DNA of 64,000 bases from SVEL01 sp045125245 (lineage in GTDB: Bacteria; Bacillota; Clostridia; Lachnospirales; Lachnospiraceae). Position numbers and translations under genes: made by a program. The notes below the pieces were generated by a model, which saw only the letters and a list, made by a program, of their open reading frames with translations, ran no database searches and was not told the origin of the DNA. The first letter of the stretch is position 1; each line of letters begins with the position of its first letter. Below, piece by piece: positions 25,090 to 32,477 of this stretch. The stretch is from the NCBI GenBank assembly GCA_045125245.1, contig JBGVNF010000005.1:1-64000 (forward strand), read 5' to 3'.

Positions 25090-26385
25090 TTAATACTTAT
25101 ATTTAGCAAAAGCACCATTTGGATTAAATGAATATACTTCTGCTTCAGCATGTACAGGAATCCAGTTATCAACGTTATAGGCTACAATATCTTCCAACTC
25201 TTTTCCGATTTTATCATAGTCATTCTCGTTGACACAGAATAAGCCAGCATCATGGATATAAGCAATAATAGAAGAATCTTTAGTACCCATAATGAGACGA
25301 TTTGCTTCAAGTAAAGATACTCTCATAAGGTCAGCCGCTGTTCCCTGTATAGGGTTGTTGATTGCAAGCTTAACCAATTGATAACGTCTGTTATCTACAT
25401 CACCTGCTAACTTAGGCGATTTTGTAATATCAATAGGTGTCCCAAAGTATGTTGGAAAAACTGTTCTGCCCCTGTCAATATCATACTCAATCTTGCTTAA
25501 TAATTCAAGCCTTGCCGGATGATTTCCAATTCTTTTAATCATAGCAGATTTAATGTTATCTTCTTCTTTAGTAGAACCATACATAACAGCATTACCATAT
25601 GTTTTAATTCTACCACGATTATTTTTCATCTCATCAGTCAATTCCATCTTTTTGAAGTCGAGACGTCCACTATCAATATCGCTCTGCGGCATAGTACAAT
25701 AATGTAATACACCAAAGTAAGCATCATCATAGAGATTGATTAATGTTTTTATCTGCTGGTCTGTTACAAATGCAGAGTAGGTGATTCTCGGTTCAACCTG
25801 ACCGGAGTCACAATGAATTAACTTATAGCCCATTGGTACTGTAATAACTTCCTGCAATTCTCTTCTGAAGTTCTGTACTGCCGGACGACTCATAGCAACA
25901 CGACCTGTATTCTGAGGAGACCAGTCCGGATGTAATTCAAGCATTCTGTGTCCATCACAAGATACTTTATTGCTTATAGGATTCTGTAATAAACCAATCA
26001 TTGTTGCTCTGGCACTTTTTGCTCTAACAACTTCATGATATGATTTAACAACTTCAATATCCTGTTTTGTAAGACGTTCATTAAGTAATACTTTCTCAAT
26101 GGATTCAACAGAGTGTGATATACCATTCGTAGGTGTTCTGTCGAATAATTCAATGAACCCATGTTCTCTGACATAAGAGTCAAGGACAGTATCCTTAAAT
26201 AACGGCACACCAGTAAGCTCCATAAACTTACTGGTGAGTTCGTTAATAATCTTACCCAAAGAGAAGATATTCATAAGAACCTTATCATAATCAACATAGA
26301 TAGGTCTCATCTCGTTATTTCCTCTTAATACACTAAGAGCCTGTTCAACCGTTGGTATCTGCATACCTTTATAACAATTTATCAT
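25090..26385 (-). CDS. Short, divergent family A DNA polymerase (polymerase domain only)
   Basis: 431 aa covering only the thumb, palm and fingers. TGRVAMSRPAVQNF corresponds to the TGRLSS-LQN region, motif A is HCDSGQVEPR (Asp kept), motif B is RGRIKTYGNAVMYG (Arg, Lys and YG kept, but Phe-Gly replaced by Asn-Ala) and motif C is IHDAGLF, where the usual HDE Glu is Ala. There is no 5' nuclease or proofreading domain. Both catalytic Asp remain, so activity is possible, but nucleotide selection should differ. It overlaps the 1085-aa gene by ATGA, suggesting they form a complex. A second, canonical polymerase is encoded at 45674. Confidence 0.85.
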   Translation of the reverse strand: MINCYKGMQIPTVEQALSVLRGNNEMRPIYVDYDKVLMNIFSLGKIINELTSKFMELTGVPLFKDTVLDSYVREHGFIELFDRTPTNGISHSVESIEKVLLNERLTKQDIEVVKSYHEVVRAKSARATMIGLLQNPISNKVSCDGHRMLELHPDWSPQNTGRVAMSRPAVQNFRRELQEVITVPMGYKLIHCDSGQVEPRITYSAFVTDQQIKTLINLYDDAYFGVLHYCTMPQSDIDSGRLDFKKMELTDEMKNNRGRIKTYGNAVMYGSTKEEDNIKSAMIKRIGNHPARLELLSKIEYDIDRGRTVFPTYFGTPIDITKSPKLAGDVDNRRYQLVKLAINNPIQGTAADLMRVSLLEANRLIMGTKDSSIIAYIHDAGLFCVNENDYDKIGKELEDIVAYNVDNWIPVHAEAEVYSFNPNGAFAKYKY

Positions 26386-29300
26386 TCTTTAACTCCAATC
26401 TTGTAAATGCCTTTGATACCGATAATATAGTATTCGTTATCACTCTTAACAGCATACTGATTAATAACTTTCTGGATTGTAGGATTATCAATAGATGACA
26501 TTGGAACACATACATCCTCTTCAAGTCCTGTAATCCAGTTACCGGATACAACAACTGATTTTCCATGAGCAATAAGATTAAGGTAAATATCAGCAAACTG
26601 TGCTGTTGTAATATCGCCCTGCTTTACTTTGGTAAACGTCAACTGACCTGTATGAGTATCAATAGCAAGTAAGTCAACCATGCCATGTCTCAGAGTAGAT
26701 TTTTCGGTACCTGATAATGCTGTATTTTCACCATTGGCAAATCTAACTTCATCCTGAATAGAATCATTAGCCAACAACTCAACCAGATACAGATATAAGA
26801 TATCCTGCTTAAGTGGCATGTGTTCTACAATCTTTCCCTGAGCACGTGCAATCTTACAAGCTGCTGACCAACGTTTAACATAGTGTGCAACCTGTTCCGG
26901 AAATTCTCTGAGTAAGCATGTATCAAAGTCAGGATATTCTGACATAGTCTTTAATTCCTGATTGATAATAACCTGCTCTTCAGTTGTATAGGTAGGTACT
27001 TCAAGCTTAGGTAACATTTCGATAAGAGGCATATTGATAATTGCTTTGTTATTTGTAGCATTCTCATACCATGCTGTACCAAACTTATCTACTAATGACT
27101 GTACCTTATAGTAAGACGGTAACAAACTGTAGGTACCAATCTTAAACCCTTTTCTAGGTACAACTGACCAAGGTGTGATGTCAGCATTAACGATGTGTAA
27201 AGCGAATGCACCATTTCTCGCAATGTGGTTAAACTCACGTTCACAAACATCATATACCGTAATGTATCTTACATGGTTTGCTCTGTCATTTGTAAGTGAC
27301 TGGCACAGTAAGGCAATCTTAGATGCGATACGAATATCTAACTCATGTTCCTGGTCGAACTTAATTCTGTAGATATAATCTTCTCCATCTTCAGTGTAAC
27401 CTTTCTTTCCAAGAATCGTAAAGAATAACTTGGAAGCTACATCGTCAATCATGTTCATAGCAGCATCATAATAAGTCATGCCTGCATCCGGATGACGTGA
27501 ACCATCAATGATAGGTGTCCTAGGGAACATATCAGCATTGTTAATTGCATCTTTAATACAATCAACCAAAGCGTTACGGAAAATCATACCTTTCTTATCA
27601 TTCTGTAACACGATAAGTTCCAGTAAGTAAGGTCTTGCCTCTTCAACTGGCTTGTTACTAAGTTCTCTGAATACCTTAGACACATATGCCCAGCACCATG
27701 TATTATCTTTATTAGCCTTACATTTTCTTGCACGGCTGTAATCGATAAGATAACCTTTATAAGCGTTATCTCTGGACTTAAACAAGTTAGCAGTATCTAA
27801 GATTCTCATATCTTTGAGATTTCTGATAATGTTACTTGCTTTGTCCAAATCAGGATTATTGCCAAGTTCTGTATAGAGAATTGACATAAGAACATCAGCA
27901 GCAATCTTTGTTCCGCCACCAATATCCTTCAATAAGCCATCACCAAAGGCATCAATAGATACTGCGCCTCCAATGCAATCCATAACAAACTTGATATTGT
28001 TGTAATACTTAATAGCATCTCTGTCATCGCTCTGTAAAGCATCATTCATAACAAAGGTACTATCATAACCTCTCATTCCGGGTGTAAGCTCACCCTGAAT
28101 CATAAGTTCACGTCTGTCACGTAAACCGTCAATATCAGCCATATCAATAAACTCACGGATACCAGGAACTGTTTCCGGTTCAAGCATGAACGCATCATAA
28201 ATATAATCCGGAATAGGCTGATAGAATTTATCTACACATGTAATGGATAATCCATCGTACATATCTTTCATCTCAATGTTACTTTCATAACGATTATCAT
28301 TTAAGATATGATGTGCAATATACCGAACAGCAGAAATAGGTGTCATACCTACACTCATAAGCAACTCGTATGTAGAGTTAACCGGAGCATCAACGGTCAT
28401 GTCTTTAACATATCTTGCTGCTTCGTTTGTACAGATGTTCCATAAGAGGTAATCATTGAGATTACTTATCTCATCAAGCGGAATATCTACGTTACCAATA
28501 ACAGTAGCAATAGAGAACTTGATGCTAGAACTCCATACCGGTGTTGTACGAGAAGAAATGAATAAAGCAATTCCGTCAACAGAAACTTTGAAGATATACT
28601 TGAATCCATTTGCAATGAAAGTAAAATAGATTCTATCTGAAACATTTGCTTTAAGAGCATATCCCAGAGAATATTTGAATCCCTTGTTATCTCTTCTCTT
28701 TGTATTGATAAAGGTTCTGTCCTCCATAATTGCTAAGGGACTTCTAGCAAACTCTTCTGTGTTAAGAATATCATTCATAGAAGTACTTGCGTGTAAATGA
28801 TACAGAGTGGAGTCTGTATCAAGGATAAACGGAACCTTTCTTCTGTTAGCGTAAGCATGGTTAATCTTATCTGCACTTGCAGGTAAGTCATCATCAGGTG
28901 TTTTAAACTCACCGTCAACACCCTGTTTAAATTTCATATTGATAACATCACCAACAATACCATCAGGACCCCAAGCGTAGTAAGCCTGTAAGAATTCTCC
29001 TGTTGTAGGTTCCTTTGTATTGAGAACACCTTTATCGTTAAGATATTTAACAACAGTCTGGTAAGCATTGTGATTCTTAAAACGTCTTCTGTAGGCAAGA
29101 ACATTTAATCTTGCATAGATAGAACCAGTGTTATCTTCAATAAGTTCTTCCATTGTGTAGAGTACATCCGGATTAACAAAACTGTTAATAGGTCTGTTAT
29201 CATTGCTGTAACCAACGGTAGCAATCATAACTTCCTGCTGTTTGATATATCTTTCAAACTCTTCTCTTGTATTGATTTCGTAAGAACTCTCTTTACGCAG

Positions 29301-29639
29301 TTCAACTTTCTGCATAGTACTACGATAAGCATAATACTGAGATGCTTCTGTATCTGTAAGAGCATTCATGTCTGCTGTCATAAGCATACCATCGAATCCT
29401 GTAATCTCATCCTGTGCAAATGTAGAAATATCCACTGCCTCAAGGTCATTTACATGTCTACCATCCGGTAATTCAATATCACCATGGTAGTCATAGAATC
29501 TATAACCATCGTCATGCAGTGGAACTAAAATCTGTTCCATATATAATGCTTTTGTAGGAAATGGACAAACGTAACCGTCCATATCTAACTCAACTCCAAC
29601 TACTTCTCCGTTCTTTGATACTCTTCTTAAGATATCCAT
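26382..29639 (-). CDS. Large orphan protein, 1085 aa, coupled to the short polymerase
   Basis: I recognise no domain with confidence. The protein is soluble, lacks signal peptide and membrane helices, and has no Walker motif. Its last 100 residues (RHGMVDLLAIDTHTGQLTFTKVKQ) vaguely resemble a nuclease-type D-x-n-x-K strand pair, which is not enough to call. The stop overlaps the start of the short polymerase by four bases, so stoichiometric translation and a shared complex are likely. AAAGGATT precedes the ATG and the 5' leader contains a perfect stem-loop. It could be a replisome partner or a structural protein. Confidence 0.75.
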   Translation of the reverse strand: MDILRRVSKNGEVVGVELDMDGYVCPFPTKALYMEQILVPLHDDGYRFYDYHGDIELPDGRHVNDLEAVDISTFAQDEITGFDGMLMTADMNALTDTEASQYYAYRSTMQKVELRKESSYEINTREEFERYIKQQEVMIATVGYSNDNRPINSFVNPDVLYTMEELIEDNTGSIYARLNVLAYRRRFKNHNAYQTVVKYLNDKGVLNTKEPTTGEFLQAYYAWGPDGIVGDVINMKFKQGVDGEFKTPDDDLPASADKINHAYANRRKVPFILDTDSTLYHLHASTSMNDILNTEEFARSPLAIMEDRTFINTKRRDNKGFKYSLGYALKANVSDRIYFTFIANGFKYIFKVSVDGIALFISSRTTPVWSSSIKFSIATVIGNVDIPLDEISNLNDYLLWNICTNEAARYVKDMTVDAPVNSTYELLMSVGMTPISAVRYIAHHILNDNRYESNIEMKDMYDGLSITCVDKFYQPIPDYIYDAFMLEPETVPGIREFIDMADIDGLRDRRELMIQGELTPGMRGYDSTFVMNDALQSDDRDAIKYYNNIKFVMDCIGGAVSIDAFGDGLLKDIGGGTKIAADVLMSILYTELGNNPDLDKASNIIRNLKDMRILDTANLFKSRDNAYKGYLIDYSRARKCKANKDNTWCWAYVSKVFRELSNKPVEEARPYLLELIVLQNDKKGMIFRNALVDCIKDAINNADMFPRTPIIDGSRHPDAGMTYYDAAMNMIDDVASKLFFTILGKKGYTEDGEDYIYRIKFDQEHELDIRIASKIALLCQSLTNDRANHVRYITVYDVCEREFNHIARNGAFALHIVNADITPWSVVPRKGFKIGTYSLLPSYYKVQSLVDKFGTAWYENATNNKAIINMPLIEMLPKLEVPTYTTEEQVIINQELKTMSEYPDFDTCLLREFPEQVAHYVKRWSAACKIARAQGKIVEHMPLKQDILYLYLVELLANDSIQDEVRFANGENTALSGTEKSTLRHGMVDLLAIDTHTGQLTFTKVKQGDITTAQFADIYLNLIAHGKSVVVSGNWITGLEEDVCVPMSSIDNPTIQKVINQYAVKSDNEYYIIGIKGIYKIGVKE

Positions 29640-29660
29640 AAGTAATAATCCTTTCTATGA

Positions 29661-29682
29661 ATGTAGTACCAGTATACTACAT
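29661..29682 (-). promoter_or_regulatory. Stem-loop in the leader of the 1085-aa gene
   Basis: Perfect 8-bp inverted repeat ATGTAGTA/TACTACAT with a 6-base loop, ending about 20 bases before the ATG. Just upstream the coding strand reads ACATATAATG, a partial match to the recurrent promoter-like motif. Possible operator or translational control hairpin. Confidence 0.4.
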
Positions 29683-29722
29683 TATATGTATTATTTAAAA
29701 TTACATATTATTACGATTACTG

Positions 29723-29746
29723 GGCTACCTCGTTTTAATGGTAGCC
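29723..29746 (-). terminator. Stem-loop terminator after the small helical gene pair
   Basis: 7-bp stem GGCTACC/GGTAGCC with a 10-base loop, 15 bases after the stop of the 121-aa gene. The sequence after it is AT-rich but has no clean U-tract. Confidence 0.45.
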
Positions 29747-29761
29747 TGTACATCTGTATTG

Positions 29762-30127
29762 TTAGCCCTCTACGTGTTCGAGAACTTTCTGTGCCTGAGC
29801 ATGAGCAGCCTGAGCAGCTTCGTCAGAGGTCTTGATATTCTGGTTAACAGCAATACCAAGCTGTTCACAAGTGTAAGTTACCAATTCAGTTAAACCTTTT
29901 AAGATTGCATGAGTTGCACCAAAGGTATTCATAGCACTTACTGCAGCCATATTAATAGGCTCCTTCTGTTCACATTCTCCGATAACATCACCTTCAGGTC
30001 CTAAAGGTTTGATGTTTTTCTCCATATCCTGGAGAACCACACTTGCATTAGTAGCAAGAGAGTTGATAACGTCTGCTAACACCTGAGTCTGTTCAGGGTC
30101 AAAAGCCATATTTGTTTTTCCAGCCAT
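29762..30127 (-). CDS. Small helical protein, WXG100-sized, 121 aa
   Basis: All-helical, acidic protein with a four-residue-spaced hydrophobic pattern and a loop rich in Gly/Pro near the middle (IKPLGPEGDVIGE). The size, lack of signal peptide and pairing with the 105-aa gene upstream fit an ESAT-6/WXG100-type secretion substrate or partner, but the WXG motif itself is absent. The EssC-like ATPase is encoded 2.3 kb upstream in the same direction. GGAGG precedes the start. Confidence 0.6.
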   Translation of the reverse strand: MAGKTNMAFDPEQTQVLADVINSLATNASVVLQDMEKNIKPLGPEGDVIGECEQKEPINMAAVSAMNTFGATHAILKGLTELVTYTCEQLGIAVNQNIKTSDEAAQAAHAQAQKVLEHVEG

Positions 30128-30144
30128 CTTGTTTGTCCTCCTTA

Positions 30145-30462
30145 TTACATTTTGAATTTGGTACCAGCGATAGCACCTTTGTTAGCCATTTCCTGGAATG
30201 CTTCCATGGACTTTAAGCTATTGCCTAACTGTTCGTTTACAGCCTGAACTTCAGTAACAACATTCTTAAGAGAAGGTACTAACTGCTCGAGTAACTCGTT
30301 ACACTGTGTGTTGAGAGTTACAGTATTATTCAGAACTGCGATATCTGCGATAGCGCTGCTAATGTTTGCTACAAGACTTTCTAAGTCTTTAAGGTTTCCA
30401 TCCAAGCCACGTTTAAGAGCATTAGCCTGGTCTAAGTCATTGAAATTAACTTTTACAGCCAT
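30145..30462 (-). CDS. WXG100-like small helical protein, 105 aa
   Basis: Two long amphipathic helices (about 8-50 and 55-95) joined by a turn near NTVTLNTQ, no signal peptide, Gly/Lys-rich end (GAIAGTKFKM). This is the size and shape of WXG100 proteins, which are secreted as dimers by EssC-type ATPases. A Trp-x-Gly is not present, so the assignment rests on shape, pairing with the 121-aa protein and proximity to the EssC-like gene. AAGGAGG precedes the ATG, and a long promoter-bearing gap lies upstream. Confidence 0.6.
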   Translation of the reverse strand: MAVKVNFNDLDQANALKRGLDGNLKDLESLVANISSAIADIAVLNNTVTLNTQCNELLEQLVPSLKNVVTEVQAVNEQLGNSLKSMEAFQEMANKGAIAGTKFKM

Positions 30463-30588
30463 GTGGTTAAATCCTCCTTGTTTGATTTAATTATTGTGTA
30501 CCATATTAAGTTTTTAGTGATAGCCCTACTCTATCAGTATTTAGGCTAGTTATATCAAACTGAGAAGCCCTTTGACCCTCAATTCTTC

Positions 30589-30606
30589 TTTCTCAGTAAT
30601 ATATGT
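30589..30606 (-). promoter_or_regulatory. Recurrent promoter-like motif, copy 3
   Basis: The coding strand reads ACATATATTACTGAGAAA. The downstream arm of the inverted repeat at 30603-30657 runs directly into it. It lies 126 bases upstream of the WXG100-like gene. Confidence 0.5.
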
Positions 30607-30657
30607 TGGTTAGATATATTATTTTTCAATTTTATAATAAACATATCCAACCAACAT
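30603..30657 (-). terminator. 15-bp inverted repeat ahead of the promoter-like motif
   Basis: Arms ATGTTGGTTAGATAT (30603-30617) and ATATCCAACCAACAT (30643-30657) pair completely in RNA with one G-U pair, around a 25-base AT-rich loop. It is the longest stem in the window. It may terminate the DUF488 transcript, or be an operator for a dimeric regulator. Confidence 0.5.
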
Positions 30658-30668
30658 GATATCCAATC

Positions 30669-30755
30669 TCAATACTTTAGAGATAAGATATCTACTACCT
30701 TATTCTTTTGCATTACAACGTAACAAATATCATGTATCAATTCAAGTAGATACAT
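30669..30755 (-). CDS. Possible mini-protein, 28 aa
   Basis: Reads MYLLELIHDICYVVMQKNKV and ends SLKY. The composition looks protein-like with a hydrophobic first half. The ribosome binding site (CAGGTCG) is weak. Low-confidence call inside the 311-base gap. Confidence 0.25.
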   Translation of the reverse strand: MYLLELIHDICYVVMQKNKVVDILSLKY

Positions 30756-30773
30756 TTCATAACGACCTGTAAT

Positions 30774-31157
30774 TTATTCCATGATTAGCTCTCTAACAAG
30801 AACTCCACCATCCGTCATCCACTTAGCAACAAGCGAACGATGACAAACTTTATGGTCTTTCTCAAAGCAGGTAAGCACAATATGTTTATTGGGGTCATGT
30901 CCACCAACTAATTTATATATTTCCTGTGCTACATCAGAGACTCTTAATTTACCAAGAGTTTCTTCTTTGTACCTTGTTGCAAAATCATCAAAGGATTGTT
31001 TACCTTCTTTATACTTCGTAAAGTTTTCATAAGAGGGTGCTAAGTCCTTAAATCTGTATCCGTTGTATCCTGGTGGCAACCCACCACTGATAGCTACTAC
31101 AATATACTTATCTTTTGGTAATTTCTTTGTGTAGCCGTAATAGCTTGTATAGAACAT
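30774..31157 (-). CDS. DUF488 family protein, 127 aa
   Basis: The C-terminal signature HIVLTCFEKDHKVCHRSLVA, with Cys and the CHR triad, is characteristic of DUF488. Residues near the start (FYTSYYGYTKKLPKDKYIVV) fit the family's first strand. The activity of DUF488 is not established. The start at 31157 follows GGAGGAG and its ATG overlaps the upstream stop as TAATG; an upstream TTG reading is less likely. Confidence 0.85.
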   Translation of the reverse strand: MFYTSYYGYTKKLPKDKYIVVAISGGLPPGYNGYRFKDLAPSYENFTKYKEGKQSFDDFATRYKEETLGKLRVSDVAQEIYKLVGGHDPNKHIVLTCFEKDHKVCHRSLVAKWMTDGGVLVRELIME

Positions 31158-31603
31158 TAATTCTTTCTCCTCCAATCTTCATCCCACTCATAGAGGTAAT
31201 TCATAATACTAACATAGATACTCTTCTGATTATCCGTAATGTTTGGGTTTACGATATCTTCTGAGTTGCCACCAAAGTTGTATGGTTCTTTCGACTTAAT
31301 ATAGTTGATAATGCCTTTCCATAAAAGAATCATTTCAATAGGAGGCTCATCAACAAGATGCATCTTACAGTATTCTTCCGGAGTCATATTATGACTAGCA
31401 ACAATATTCGAATACTTAAACCCCTGCTTGTATAATATTACACCACCTGCATGTGCATAGTCTTCAGCATTAGATATCTTTCCAATCTGAAATATGTATC
31501 CAAGTACAAACATCTCATCTTTATCTAACCCATATTTTTCAGCATTGTCGTACATGAACTCTGATACGCTATTAGCCATATCATAATCAATATTCAATTT
31601 CAT
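31157..31603 (-). CDS. HD-domain-like protein, degenerate, 148 aa
   Basis: The segment LGYIFQIGKIS, then HAGGVILYKQGFKYSNIVASH, follows the spacing of small HD-domain phosphohydrolases (H-D-I-G-K, H-x3-G, H). The HD pair in the first motif is replaced by Phe-Gln, so the metal site is probably lost. It lies between DUF488 and a membrane protein of the secretion-like locus. Function unknown. Confidence 0.55.
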   Translation of the reverse strand: MKLNIDYDMANSVSEFMYDNAEKYGLDKDEMFVLGYIFQIGKISNAEDYAHAGGVILYKQGFKYSNIVASHNMTPEEYCKMHLVDEPPIEMILLWKGIINYIKSKEPYNFGGNSEDIVNPNITDNQKSIYVSIMNYLYEWDEDWRRKN

Positions 31604-31615
31604 ATAAATACCCCA

Positions 31616-32431
31616 TCATTTTCTTTCAGTCTTAATCATGGTCTGCAAATCTAAATTCTTCCATGAACCATCTTTGTAGCATATAAATTCAATTGTTGTA
31701 GAAGAATCACCATATGCTATTAAGTCACCAGCTGAACCACCTGTAATATCATAACCCTCTCCAATACGTGTCATATGATGATTACCATGTTCACTCCAAA
31801 CACACGGCTCAGCTATATTACTATATTTTGTTTTTGTACCAATAGTACCTGCACAAAACCAGTTAGCAGGATTACTTATAATCATCTTACAGTTACCTGC
31901 TCTGTTTGTAAGTGTTATCACATTTTCTGATGTTTTTGTAACAACGTTAGTACAATTAAAGGCATACGAAAATGGTGCTACAATTTCTGTATAGCTACCT
32001 TCAACAGCAGTAGTACCACCGTCAAACATTTCACTAACAGTCAGTGGTTCTGTACCCTTATTCTTAACATAGGTCGTAAGTGTACTACGTGTTATCGAAT
32101 CAACACCAATTCCTGCACACTCCATAGTATATGGTAAATACGAAATGCTGTAATAATTACTTCTGGTTGTTGCACCAGTTGTTCTTACCAATGTACCAGA
32201 AGGCTCTCTGTTATCAAGCCCTGGGCACTCAACCCTTCCAGTTGTAGTTAACGCATCATAAGATGAACCTTCTCTAGTACCAATCGTTGTTGTCTCATCA
32301 GAAGTATAATAATTCGTACCAGATAATTTTTTACCAGGATTAGGATAATTCATTACAGTAATAAATCCAATAAATAGGATTGATACAAATGTTAACCCAA
32401 TCATCAGATTATTTTTAGCTGAACCTTTCAT
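31616..32431 (-). CDS. Membrane-anchored extracellular protein, 271 aa
   Basis: Starts MKGSAKNNLMIGLTF; an upstream TTG reading is less plausible, and GGAGG precedes this ATG. One N-terminal membrane helix at about 8-28 is followed by a beta-rich Thr/Ser/Gly extracytoplasmic domain with several Cys. It is immediately downstream of the EssC-like ATPase, separated by a perfect stem-loop, and may be a secretion or surface component. Confidence 0.7.
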   Translation of the reverse strand: MKGSAKNNLMIGLTFVSILFIGFITVMNYPNPGKKLSGTNYYTSDETTTIGTREGSSYDALTTTGRVECPGLDNREPSGTLVRTTGATTRSNYYSISYLPYTMECAGIGVDSITRSTLTTYVKNKGTEPLTVSEMFDGGTTAVEGSYTEIVAPFSYAFNCTNVVTKTSENVITLTNRAGNCKMIISNPANWFCAGTIGTKTKYSNIAEPCVWSEHGNHHMTRIGEGYDITGGSAGDLIAYGDSSTTIEFICYKDGSWKNLDLQTMIKTERK

Positions 32432-32447
32432 AACAGCCTCCAATCTC

Positions 32448-32471
32448 GCTTAGGGCTTTTACACCCTAAGC
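32448..32471 (-). terminator. Stem-loop between the EssC-like gene and the next gene
   Basis: Perfect 8-bp stem GCTTAGGG/CCCTAAGC with an 8-base loop, seven bases after the stop of the ATPase gene. No U-tract. It may attenuate downstream expression or stabilise mRNA ends. Confidence 0.45.
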
Positions 32472-32477
32472 AATCAA

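Larger units (their letters stand above)
30463..30773 (-). other. 311-base intergenic region upstream of the helical gene pair
   Basis: The longest gap in the window. It contains, from upstream to downstream on the minus strand, a possible 28-codon ORF at 30669-30755, a 15-bp inverted repeat at 30603-30657, the promoter-like motif at 30589-30606 and about 100 AT-rich bases of leader before the 105-aa gene. This suggests independent, strong expression of the small helical pair. Confidence 0.6.
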
